Source: Indolivaga capnocytophagoides DSM 22835 (GTDB taxonomy: Bacteria > Bacteroidota > Bacteroidia > Bacteroidales > Dysgonomonadaceae). From it: 64,000 nt of DNA. Both the position numbers and the translations under genes were made by a program. Below the pieces are notes generated by a model. It did not search any database. It saw only the letters and a program-made list of their open reading frames with translations, and was not told the origin of the DNA. Positions 53,981-63,506 of this stretch are shown piece by piece (the stretch's first letter is position 1; each line of letters begins with the position of its first letter). The DNA lies in the NCBI RefSeq assembly GCF_000426485.1, contig NZ_AUFL01000020.1, positions 1-64,000 on the forward strand, in the 5' to 3' direction.

Positions 53981-56353
53981 ATGTCGGAAACTCTCGAAAA
54001 AAACATACGGGTAAAAGCCATATTAATCTATATAATAGTCGCTATTATTTGTGGAGGAATGATTATCTACATCTATAGATTAAGAGATGATATAGATGAT
54101 CAGAAAAAAAACATAGAACAGTACCACAGGGAACTTTCATATACTAATAAGCTAATAAGGGTAGTAAACACTTCTCAGTCTGAAGTAAACTTATACATAT
54201 CAACAAAGAGAACAAAACATTATAATCGATTCAAAGAGAATATACTTATAGTGGAGCAACTTATTGATTCTTTAAAAAATATAAACCCTTCACAAAATGA
54301 AAAACTGCAACAAATCAATGCTCTTTTAATAAAAAAAGGTAAGGTTGTAGCAAATCTGAACAAACAATTCGGTAATAAGAATCCGATAGAATCCATTAAT
54401 GATTTTTTAGAAAATGTAGATCCTGTTATTAAGAGAGACACTGTATTGGTTACATCAACAATGCAGGATACAATAATATATCCTGCCCAGAAAAAAGGAT
54501 TCTGGAAAAAATTATCAGGATTGTTTTCGTCCGGAAAAGAAGCTGATACGATCACTACAATTGCGACCTCTAAATTAGATACACTTACAATACCCAAAAG
54601 CGATACGCTTCAAATGGTATCAGAAGTCAGCGAAATCGCAGAAAAAGCAAAAGAAGATTACGTTCAGAGAATAATATCTATTGAAAAGAATCTGAATAGT
54701 TTGGTTGTTTCAGATCAGGCTATATCATCGGAGATTACAACCTTACTTATCGAATTATATAGTCAGACTGTGCAGAAAAGACTTGATGAAATACAGCAAA
54801 GCGAGCAACTAATCAGGCAGAATAATACCTACTCGATTGTAAGCAGTATTGTTTCTCTAATCTTAATATTCATCTTTATTCTACTCATTATAAGTGATGT
54901 CAATAAAGGTTACAAACTCCGAAAGAATATCGAGCAGGCAAATACAAAGATTAAGCAGCTTATGGAGAGCCGCCATAAATTATTACTGTCCGTCTCTCAT
55001 GATATAAAAACCCCGCTTAATTCGATCCTTGGAGTTCTCGAACTTAAAGAGACCGAAAAAGAACTGCAATCACAGGAGATACGTATAATAAAGGACTCTG
55101 GAAAACATATACTTAGTCTGCTTAATAATCTACTGGAGTTCTCGAGTATAGAACAAGGTAAGTCAAATATATCCAGCAGAAGTTTTAACCTGTATGACTT
55201 ATGCAATGAAACGGTTGAAATGTTCATACCTCTTACCCGAAAGAAGAATCTTGCATTACTGTATTCTTTCGATATAAACAGGGCATTAGAAATAAACTCC
55301 GATCCCCTAAAGATCAAGCAAATACTAATAAATATTCTATCTAATTCAGTAAAATACACTATTGAGGGATCAATTCGTTTCGAAGTTAAATATTCAAATA
55401 ATAAATTATACTGCAATATTCAGGATTCAGGCGTAGGATTTACTAAAGACCAATCCGATAATATATTTAAAGCATTCAGTAGAGTTGAAGAAAACTCTCA
55501 CTTATCCGAAGGGTCAGGTCTGGGATTATTTGTAGTAAAAGGTTTAGTTGATCTATTGAAAGGAAATATTAAAGTTACTTCCCAGCAGGGAAAAGGAACC
55601 AGCACAGAAATAATAATCCCGGCACAAGAATCCCTGATCAAAAAGGAGTTCCATCCTATTAATATACTTGTGATAGATGATGATATTCCTTATCTGACGA
55701 TTATCTGTAATATGTTATCCAAATTAGGACACACAACCGACAGCTGTAATAATATTAAAGATTTTGAGGCGATAATACCATTCATTAATAAATATGACAA
55801 CGTGATTACTGATATGGAAATGGTACAGTTTACGGGTATAGATGTTCTGCGGGATATTCTACAAAGCGGAACCGATATTCCGGTGACCATAATTACAGCG
55901 CGAGAAGATATTTCGGAACAAGAACTAAAAAGAATAGGATTCAGTTCCTATCTGAAAAAACCGGTATCAATAGATGATTTAAAACATCTATTTGGAGGAA
56001 AAGACAACTTGCCCCTCAATTATGATAACTTATACAGTTTGCTGAGTGATGATAAGAATGCGCTGCATGAAGTTTTGATATCCTTTATTGATTCTACAAC
56101 CGAAAATATAGAAAAGCTTAGAAACGCAGTTTTTAACGATAACTTTGAAATAGCTCAGTTTGCAGGACATAAAATGTTAACGATGTTTAAGCAAATCGGA
56201 GCAACTGATAAAATTGATATTTTAACGAAGATAGATTCAATACGGTTTCAGAAGATAAAGTCATATGCTCATTGGGAAGACGATGTTCTGGAAGTGATAG
56301 AATACGCAGAACAAATAATATCTCAGGTAAAAATGTATTTGAAAACCAATTAG
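53981..56353 (+). CDS. Hybrid sensor kinase with receiver and HPt domains
   Basis: I prefer the start at 53981 (MSETLEKNIRVK), because the upstream extension from 53885 crosses the palindrome and lacks family character. The protein has about 790 residues. TM1 is near 10-30, followed by a periplasmic helical sensor region (30-280), TM2 (about 285-305), HisKA with SVSHDIKTPLN (His near 338) and HATPase (about 440-550). A receiver starting ILVIDDDIPYL (about 560) and a C-terminal HPt-like helix bundle with the AGHKMLTMF motif complete it. It ends with a 4-nt overlap onto the convergent sigma-54 regulator, its probable partner. Confidence 0.9.
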   Translation: MSETLEKNIRVKAILIYIIVAIICGGMIIYIYRLRDDIDDQKKNIEQYHRELSYTNKLIRVVNTSQSEVNLYISTKRTKHYNRFKENILIVEQLIDSLKNINPSQNEKLQQINALLIKKGKVVANLNKQFGNKNPIESINDFLENVDPVIKRDTVLVTSTMQDTIIYPAQKKGFWKKLSGLFSSGKEADTITTIATSKLDTLTIPKSDTLQMVSEVSEIAEKAKEDYVQRIISIEKNLNSLVVSDQAISSEITTLLIELYSQTVQKRLDEIQQSEQLIRQNNTYSIVSSIVSLILIFIFILLIISDVNKGYKLRKNIEQANTKIKQLMESRHKLLLSVSHDIKTPLNSILGVLELKETEKELQSQEIRIIKDSGKHILSLLNNLLEFSSIEQGKSNISSRSFNLYDLCNETVEMFIPLTRKKNLALLYSFDINRALEINSDPLKIKQILINILSNSVKYTIEGSIRFEVKYSNNKLYCNIQDSGVGFTKDQSDNIFKAFSRVEENSHLSEGSGLGLFVVKGLVDLLKGNIKVTSQQGKGTSTEIIIPAQESLIKKEFHPINILVIDDDIPYLTIICNMLSKLGHTTDSCNNIKDFEAIIPFINKYDNVITDMEMVQFTGIDVLRDILQSGTDIPVTIITAREDISEQELKRIGFSSYLKKPVSIDDLKHLFGGKDNLPLNYDNLYSLLSDDKNALHEVLISFIDSTTENIEKLRNAVFNDNFEIAQFAGHKMLTMFKQIGATDKIDILTKIDSIRFQKIKSYAHWEDDVLEVIEYAEQIISQVKMYLKTN

Positions 56354-57663
56354 ATCTTCATCCCATATTGGTGCATCTTATTATAAAGTGTTTTACGATC
56401 TATATTTAGCAAAATGGCAGCTTTGCTTTTATTACCTTTAGTTATTTTCAGTGCTTTTTCTATTTGCTCCCGTTCATCCGGAATGTCTAATGATACCTTT
56501 TCCATTTGTAATGGAACCCGCATAAAATCGGGCAAAAGATCAGGTGTAATTTCAGTACCTTTCGTGAAGAGAACTGTCCGGCGTATAACATTCTTCAATT
56601 CACGTAAGTTTCCCGGCCAATGATACTCTTTCAGAATAGATATACTTTCAGGTGAGAAGCGTTCTACATTTCGTTCTAATTCGTTATTGGCATCGGCCAG
56701 AAAACTATTTACGAAAAGTAAGATATCATCACTTCGTTCCCGTAAAGGGGGGATTTGAAGTGTAAATTCATTTAACCGGTGATACAAATCTTCACGAAAA
56801 CGTCCATCCAGAATCGCAGCCTCTAAATTTTCATTAGTAGCAACAATCATTCTCACATCGACTTTTATATCTGTAGCCGATCCAACAGGGCGAACTTTCA
56901 GCTCTTGTATTGCCCGTAATAATTGTACTTGCACATCGTAAGATAAGTTTCCAACTTCATCTAAAAAAACAGTACCTCCTTCTGCTTGCTCAAAAACTCC
57001 TTTTTTATCAGCAATGGCAGATGTGAAAGCCCCTTTTAGATGGCCGAATAATTCACTTGGAGCCAAATCTTTTGATAAACTACCGCAATCGACAGCTATA
57101 AACGGAGCATTCTTTCTTCGGCTGTGATCGTGGATCAATTTTGCAGCAGATTCCTTACCTGTTCCACTTTCGCCTCTTATCAATACCGAAAGATGTGTTG
57201 GTGCAACCAGTTTTATATGGTCATACATTTGCTTAGACCGTTCACTTGTTCCGTATACTATATTTGTTGTGGTAAAGTCTTTTTTAGGTAAAGTCGGAGT
57301 TTTTTGCTTTAAAGCATCGTCTATCTTAGATTTAAATATCTCGGGATTCAGGGGCTTTTCGATATAATCATAGGCTCCCAGTTTTATTGCAGCCACAGCA
57401 CTCTGAACGTCCCCGTATCCTGTAATGATAATCACTGGAGCATTAATTCCCTTTTCTTTTATCCAGGTCAGCAACATTATACCATCTCCATCAGGAAGTT
57501 TTAAATCTGTAATAATCAGTTTAAAATCAGCTGACGAAAGCTCTTTTTTCGCTTCATATATAGTCGGACAGACTAGCACATCGAACCCATTCTTACTAAA
57601 CCATTTTTTAAGAATTATGCCAAACGTACTATCATCCTCTACAATTAAAACTTTGAACCCCAT
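56350..57663 (-). CDS. NtrC-type sigma-54 response regulator
   Basis: This 437-residue regulator has a receiver (Asp53 in ITDLKLPDGDG, Lys103 in IEKPL), an AAA+ domain (Walker A GESGTGKE 164-171) and a C-terminal Fis-type HTH (GNKSKAAILLNIDRKTLYNKM). The sigma-54 contact loop is GAFTSA (211-216) instead of GAFTGA. It is convergent with the hybrid kinase, overlapping it by 4 nt. Targets may include the small secreted protein at 53380 (inference). Confidence 0.93.
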   Translation of the reverse strand: MGFKVLIVEDDSTFGIILKKWFSKNGFDVLVCPTIYEAKKELSSADFKLIITDLKLPDGDGIMLLTWIKEKGINAPVIIITGYGDVQSAVAAIKLGAYDYIEKPLNPEIFKSKIDDALKQKTPTLPKKDFTTTNIVYGTSERSKQMYDHIKLVAPTHLSVLIRGESGTGKESAAKLIHDHSRRKNAPFIAVDCGSLSKDLAPSELFGHLKGAFTSAIADKKGVFEQAEGGTVFLDEVGNLSYDVQVQLLRAIQELKVRPVGSATDIKVDVRMIVATNENLEAAILDGRFREDLYHRLNEFTLQIPPLRERSDDILLFVNSFLADANNELERNVERFSPESISILKEYHWPGNLRELKNVIRRTVLFTKGTEITPDLLPDFMRVPLQMEKVSLDIPDEREQIEKALKITKGNKSKAAILLNIDRKTLYNKMHQYGMKI

Positions 57664-58262
57664 TAGATATTGATATAGATATTCTATTTCAAAATTATTC
57701 GTTTTTTCACGTAATAGAAAAGGTTTTATTTTTAATTAACGAACTGATCTACTCTTTTAGGATTCTGGCTATACTCTTAACAAATCAGATCCGAATTGTT
57801 CTTATGTTTCAATGATTCTTAATCCATAAATAAAGCAATCATCACAATAATTATTAATCCGAGAAGAAACGCAATAATACATACGTCTTTACGATTTTTT
57901 TTTAATCTCATTGGTTGTAAAGTTTGTGTTTTTCAAATATATATAAAATATTAATAAATAATATGAATTATCCTCCGAATTGAAGTATATAGATTCTGAG
58001 ATTACCGACAACATTATAAGGGTATTACTGAATTAAGATAGAATTAAGATTTTCATGTTGGGTAGTAGATAGTACTCGGTATTAAAAAAGTAGAAAGGCG
58101 GAAGATAATACCAATGAGTTCAAACTATATATATTGTTCTTGTCTTCATAAATGTATTTGATATTTTGAGTAACTTACGGCATTGTTGATTGTTATTATT
58201 TCAGACAAGACTATAATTGTATACTTTTGATAAGTCGTTTTCCTTAAAATTGAAGAACATCA
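57664..58262. other. Intergenic region with a short membrane ORF and the HTCS upstream region
   Basis: Apart from the 30-codon frame at 57819-57911, no gene is seen. TACTTTTG at 58222-58229 is a possible -7 box for the HTCS gene, but no TTG is at the usual distance. Confidence 0.4.
57819..57911 (-). CDS. 30-residue single-pass membrane peptide
   Basis: The frame starts MRLKKNRKDV, continues with one hydrophobic helix (CIIAFLLGLIIIVMIALF) and ends MD. The positive N-terminus and short acidic end look like a genuine small membrane protein oriented N-in. It lies 155 bp upstream of the sigma-54 regulator gene on the same strand. There is no clear Shine-Dalgarno, which is common in Bacteroidota. 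Expression is unproven. Confidence 0.45.
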   Translation of the reverse strand: MRLKKNRKDVCIIAFLLGLIIIVMIALFMD

Positions 58263-58277
58263 TTGATAACCGTGGTC

Positions 58278-61200
58278 ATGAAGAAAAAAATACTATGTAT
58301 AGTAGTCTTATTATTTGTGTTTTCTGATTTTATTTATACAAAAATTCCACAATATCAGTATCCTAAAAAGATAGGCACACAACAAGGTCTGACCAGTACA
58401 AAGGTAAATTCTATTGTGCAGGATCATAAAGGCATCATCTGGATTGGAACGGAAGATGGGTTGAATAAATACGATGGGTATCATTTTTCGAGATATAAGC
58501 GAATTGACGGGGATATATTCTCTCTATCTAATAATAATGTAAAGTCGGTTTTCTCGGATTCAGAAGGTAATCTTTGGGTTGGTACGATGATGGGATTACA
58601 GTGCTACAATCGGCAGAAAGATCATTTTACACAGGTAACTTTGGGACAATCTAAAGAAATGATGATCAAAAACTCGTTTCTCCGGATTGTCGAAGATTCA
58701 AAAAAAAATGTTTGGTTCAGCATCTATAATCAGGGTGTTCTAAAATATTCGCTTATAAATAAGAAGAGTATCTTGTATAAATCGTTATCCGATGGGGGTA
58801 AGATTTCAAGTAAATCTGTTAGGGATATTATGGAAGATAGAGATGGGAATATTTGGTTTACCTCTTTCGATCAGGGTATAACTATTTACAATCCTAAACA
58901 AGACTCGTTTAGGTATCTTAATACCGTAAATAAGAGTTTACCAACCAATTCTATATTAAGGGTCTGCGAATTGAAGAATGGAAATATTGCTTTAGCTACA
59001 TTAGGAATGGGCTTATATATACTCAATCCGAAAGATTATTCTTTCACAAAGACAAATTTAGAAGTGACCACCTTTGCTGTGGAGCAAATGAAAGATGGGA
59101 CAGTTGTAATAGGAACAGAAGGTAAAGGGTTATATTATATTGATCCATTAGATAACAAAGTTTTAAAACATCCGGCTATTTCATCTCTCATGAGTGATAT
59201 TAATAGTAGTAAGATGCACTGTATACTCGAAGATTTTTATGGAAATCTTTGGGTTGGGATGTATAACGACGGGATTTGTTACCTGCCAAAGGAACCCGAC
59301 GGTTTTGTCAATTATAAACGTAGTTTCGACAATTCAAATTCGTTAAGCTATGGTCAAATTGCCGGTATTACTAAAGATAATAAAGGTAACATCTGGTTTG
59401 CGACGGATGGGGGAGGATTAAATATGCTTAACCTTTTTACCGGCAAATATACACATTACCGGCATGATGCATCTGATAGTAAGTCTTTACCAGATGATGC
59501 TGTTGTTTCAGTATTTAAAGACAGTAAAGGGATTATTTGGGCTGGAACTTACATCGGTGGATTATGCCGTTTTGATAATACATCCGGCAAATTTGTGTCG
59601 TACCAGCATATCGACGGTAAAAATTCGGTTTCTGATAATTATGTGAAGTGTATTGTTGAAGATGATAAGCATAACTTGTGGCTTGGCACCGATGGCGGAG
59701 GTATCAGCTATTTTGACAGGGAGACTGAAACTTTCACGAACTATTCAGCGGCCGATAATGAAGGACTTGTATTAGATAATGTAACATGTTTGTTTCTTCA
59801 GAACGACCGTACATTGTGGGTGGGTACTCATGCCGGTATTTGTCGGCTGGATATTGCTTCGGGAAAATTTAGAGGTTATGAAAATGGAACATCTGTTAAT
59901 AATCTTACTATTTATAGTATAAATCAAGATAAAGATGGTACAATCTGGCTAGGTACAACTTCAGGATTGTATAGATATAATCCGCAGACCGATAGTTTTC
60001 AGAGTTATAGTTTATCCGAACGTTTTCGCGATCTTGTGATAAATAGTATTGTACCATACAAGGATCAACTTTGGCTAAGTACAAATGAAGGTATTATTTG
60101 TTATGCCCCGAAGTTACAGGAAATACAGTATTTCTTGAGCAATAATGATTTGGGTGGTACAAATTTTATTCGCTCATCTTATTATATTAGTCCCGATAGA
60201 GAAATCTTTTTTGGTGCGGGAGACGGCTGTTATGCGTTTCACCCTGATAAATTGAATTTGGGAAAAGGATATGCTCCGAATGTGTATATTACTAATCTTG
60301 AAATATTTAATGAACCAATATTTGTAGGAAAACCTTATAAAAAACATATTATATTACAGAATGCTTTGGAGTATACAGAAGCTATTACTCTCCGATATTC
60401 CGAAAATAGTTTCACTTTACGTTTTGCGTCTCCTGATATCAAATACCCGTCTTCAGTTTATTATATGTGCTTTATGGAAGGAGTCGACAAGCAATGGGTT
60501 GCATATCCTCATACGCAACAGAGTGTCTCTTATGCCAATTTATCCCCGGGTAAATATATTTTTCATGTTTATGCCAGTAATATTTCTAACCAGAAAGACA
60601 AGAATGTAACGACATTATTGATTGAAGTTTTACCTCCTTTTTGGTTGACATGGTGGGCAAAAGCTGGTTATGTAATGTTGGGATTATTGGTTTTAGGTGG
60701 TATTATGTGGATTAGTTATGTGCGAATGAAAGACAAAAATGAACTCGAAATGGAACGGTTGAGGGCTAAAGAGCAAGAAGAATTGTCGCGCAACAAGATG
60801 CAGTTTTTTACGAATATCAGTCATGAGTTTCGAACTCCATTGACTCTTATTATTGCGCCTTTGCAAGAGATACATCAGTCCGAAACAGATAAAGAACGTG
60901 CACATATATTGAAAATGATGCTGCGTAATGCAAATCGCCTGTTAAGGTTAATTAATCAGATATTAGACTTGAGGAAAGCTGAAAACAATAAGATAGAAAT
61001 AAAGGTGCGTCCTATAAATCTGATTGGGTTTGTTCAGGATTTTATAGGGATTTTTTCAGATGTGGTTCATCGTAAAAATATTTCACTTTCACTTGACTAC
61101 AATAGTAAGGATATAGAGGTGTGGTATGATCCGGATTTACTTGAGAAATGTCTATATAATCTGTTATCGAACGGGATAAAGTACACTGAAGATAGTGGTA

Positions 61201-62354
61201 AGATACATATATCTATTTATAAGAAGCCTGATAACAATGTCATTTTATCAATTACTGATAATGGTAGCGGAATCGATAAAACAGAACAGCCCTATTTATT
61301 TGATCGTTTTTATCAAGGAGAATATTCTAAAGGAGAGGGAACCGGAATCGGTCTGCATCTGGTTAAGACAATCGTAGAATTGCATCATGGATCTGTATCT
61401 GTTGATAGTGAACTCGGAAAAGGAAGCTGTTTTATGATTCGAATTCTTGCCGGACATGATCATTTCAATCCGGATGAATGTAACCCGATTGAATGGACTC
61501 CCTCTGATATAGAGCGGGAACAGGTGAAATCCGAAAATATAGCAGATGAGGATATGCTGAAAGAAGAGTCGTTAGACACAAAGAGTAAACCTCTGATTTT
61601 ATTAGTGGAAGATGAGGTGGATATGCGTATGTATATCCGGCACGAATTACAAGATCAATATCAGATAGAAGATGTAACCAATGGACGAGAAGCATTGGCG
61701 AAGCTCAGGGCTATACATCCCGATCTAATTATAACGGATGTTATGATGCCTGAGATGGATGGTATTGAGTTTACTCGTATTGTGAAGGAGAATATCGATA
61801 CATGCCATGTTCCGGTTATCTTGCTTACTGCAAATGGGGAGATTGAACAAAAACTCGAAGGTCTGGAAACCGGAGCGGATAGTTATATCGTAAAGCCTTT
61901 TCGTTTGGATTATTTGAAGATACGAGTAAAGAAATTATTGGATATTAGGAAAAAAATGCAGGAACGGTTTATAAGGATGATAAATCTCGAACCGCATGAG
62001 CTTGATGTTACTAATGCCGATGAAGTATTGTTGCAAAATAGTATCAGTTATATACGGGATAATATATCAAAAACAGATCTGTCAGTCGAGGAAATGGCTC
62101 GGGATCTGAATATGAGCCGTACAAATCTGCATCGCAAGATGAAAACTCTTATAGGTCAGAGTCCGGTCGAATTGATTAGATCTGTACGAATGAAGCAGGC
62201 TGCTTACTTGTTGGAAAATAGTACTTTATCTATTTCTGAAGTTGCATACGGAGTAGGCTATAACTCCTTGTCCTATTTTAGTAGCAGCTTTAACTCATAT
62301 TGGGGTGTATCACCAAGCGTATACATTAAGAATAAGCAGGAAAAGAAAGAATAA
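58278..62354 (+). CDS. Hybrid two-component system regulator (HTCS)
   Basis: This is a one-polypeptide sensor and transcription factor of about 1358 residues. A signal/TM segment is followed by periplasmic Reg_prop beta-propeller repeats (IWIGTEDGLNKYDG, LWVGTMMG, IWFTSFDQG and others, about 30-690), a Y_Y_Y domain (about 700-790) and one TM (about 795-820). Next come HisKA (FFTNISHEFRTPLTLI, His near 848), HATPase, a receiver (DVMMPEMDG) and an AraC-type HTH (about 1260-1355). I prefer the ATG at 58278 (MKKKILCIVV). HTCSs sense oligosaccharides and switch on polysaccharide loci (family knowledge), so this one likely controls glycan genes downstream. Confidence 0.95.
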   Translation: MKKKILCIVVLLFVFSDFIYTKIPQYQYPKKIGTQQGLTSTKVNSIVQDHKGIIWIGTEDGLNKYDGYHFSRYKRIDGDIFSLSNNNVKSVFSDSEGNLWVGTMMGLQCYNRQKDHFTQVTLGQSKEMMIKNSFLRIVEDSKKNVWFSIYNQGVLKYSLINKKSILYKSLSDGGKISSKSVRDIMEDRDGNIWFTSFDQGITIYNPKQDSFRYLNTVNKSLPTNSILRVCELKNGNIALATLGMGLYILNPKDYSFTKTNLEVTTFAVEQMKDGTVVIGTEGKGLYYIDPLDNKVLKHPAISSLMSDINSSKMHCILEDFYGNLWVGMYNDGICYLPKEPDGFVNYKRSFDNSNSLSYGQIAGITKDNKGNIWFATDGGGLNMLNLFTGKYTHYRHDASDSKSLPDDAVVSVFKDSKGIIWAGTYIGGLCRFDNTSGKFVSYQHIDGKNSVSDNYVKCIVEDDKHNLWLGTDGGGISYFDRETETFTNYSAADNEGLVLDNVTCLFLQNDRTLWVGTHAGICRLDIASGKFRGYENGTSVNNLTIYSINQDKDGTIWLGTTSGLYRYNPQTDSFQSYSLSERFRDLVINSIVPYKDQLWLSTNEGIICYAPKLQEIQYFLSNNDLGGTNFIRSSYYISPDREIFFGAGDGCYAFHPDKLNLGKGYAPNVYITNLEIFNEPIFVGKPYKKHIILQNALEYTEAITLRYSENSFTLRFASPDIKYPSSVYYMCFMEGVDKQWVAYPHTQQSVSYANLSPGKYIFHVYASNISNQKDKNVTTLLIEVLPPFWLTWWAKAGYVMLGLLVLGGIMWISYVRMKDKNELEMERLRAKEQEELSRNKMQFFTNISHEFRTPLTLIIAPLQEIHQSETDKERAHILKMMLRNANRLLRLINQILDLRKAENNKIEIKVRPINLIGFVQDFIGIFSDVVHRKNISLSLDYNSKDIEVWYDPDLLEKCLYNLLSNGIKYTEDSGKIHISIYKKPDNNVILSITDNGSGIDKTEQPYLFDRFYQGEYSKGEGTGIGLHLVKTIVELHHGSVSVDSELGKGSCFMIRILAGHDHFNPDECNPIEWTPSDIEREQVKSENIADEDMLKEESLDTKSKPLILLVEDEVDMRMYIRHELQDQYQIEDVTNGREALAKLRAIHPDLIITDVMMPEMDGIEFTRIVKENIDTCHVPVILLTANGEIEQKLEGLETGADSYIVKPFRLDYLKIRVKKLLDIRKKMQERFIRMINLEPHELDVTNADEVLLQNSISYIRDNISKTDLSVEEMARDLNMSRTNLHRKMKTLIGQSPVELIRSVRMKQAAYLLENSTLSISEVAYGVGYNSLSYFSSSFNSYWGVSPSVYIKNKQEKKE

Positions 62355-62474
62355 TGGCAGTTTAGCAATGGATTGGTACATTTCTTAAAGTTTGTGGTAC
62401 AAATTTAAAAGCTTTGTTCAGGGGAACAATATAACTTCGGATGATATAATGTTAACCATATAATCTTATATTTT

Positions 62475-63365
62475 ATGAGCTCAAGTTTAGCTGCTATAAC
62501 AGAAGTTACCCCATTGTCAGAAAAAGATTGCTTTTATATCGCAGACAGGCATAAATCCGAATTTACATATCCTATTCATTCTCATGCCGAATTCGAATTG
62601 AACTTTGTCGCTAATGCAAGAGGTGTAAAACGAATCGTTGGTGATTCTATGGAAATTATAGGAGATTATGACCTTATATTGATAGCAAGTAAGGATTTGG
62701 AGCATGTTTGGGAACAAAATATCTGTGAATCAAAAGATATAAGGGAAATAACTATTCAGTTTTCCGACGATTTATTTTTCTCCAATTTTATAGATAAGAA
62801 TCAGTTTGAATCTATCCGGATTATGCTCGAAAAGGCACAACGCGGACTTTCTTTCCCGATGGCCGCAATATTGAAGGTATACCAATTATTAGACCAATTG
62901 TCTCTTCAGCATAATGGTTTTTATGCTGTAATAAATTTTCTCTCTATTCTGCATGAGCTTTCTCTGTTTACGGATGAATCGAAAGTTTTGTCAAGTTCTT
63001 CTTATGCCAAAATGGATACGTACTCTGATAGCCTTCGTTTGCAGAAGATTCAAAAATATATAAATGAGAATTATAAAGAAGAAATCAGGCTTCCCTATTT
63101 GGCTGGACTTATAGGCATGACTTCTGCCGGCTTTAGCCGCTTTTTTAAACTGAGAACGGGCAGAGGACTCTCTGATTATATAATTGATATTCGCCTTGGA
63201 CAGGCTTCCCGTATGCTTCTCGATACCATGATGACTATTTCAGAAATATGCTACGAAAGCGGATTTAATAATCTTTCGAATTTTAACCGCATATTCAAAA
63301 AGAAAAAAGGATGTTCACCAAAAGAGTTCAGGGAAAACTTCAGGAAAAAGAAACAGGTTATCTGA
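62475..63365 (+). CDS. AraC-family transcriptional regulator with cupin domain
   Basis: This 296-residue regulator has an N-terminal cupin-like sensor (about 20-130, with FTYPIHSHAEFELNFV) and a C-terminal double HTH (about 190-290: YLAGLIGMTSAGFSRFFKLRTG and ISEICYESGFNNLSNFNRIFKKKKGCSPKEF). It lies between the HTCS and the GH2 gene, all in the same direction, and probably also regulates sugar use. Confidence 0.93.
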   Translation: MSSSLAAITEVTPLSEKDCFYIADRHKSEFTYPIHSHAEFELNFVANARGVKRIVGDSMEIIGDYDLILIASKDLEHVWEQNICESKDIREITIQFSDDLFFSNFIDKNQFESIRIMLEKAQRGLSFPMAAILKVYQLLDQLSLQHNGFYAVINFLSILHELSLFTDESKVLSSSSYAKMDTYSDSLRLQKIQKYINENYKEEIRLPYLAGLIGMTSAGFSRFFKLRTGRGLSDYIIDIRLGQASRMLLDTMMTISEICYESGFNNLSNFNRIFKKKKGCSPKEFRENFRKKKQVI

Positions 63366-63506
63366 TAAGTATTATTATTGGATAATATAGTACTGCTTAT
63401 ATTGAGTATACATGCCTATTTTTGTAGCAGGTCTTTCTGTATATAGAATTGTGTAGACTCAGAACCTTTCAAAGTTTATTGTTTAATGTTTGCTTTTGGC
63501 TAAGAA

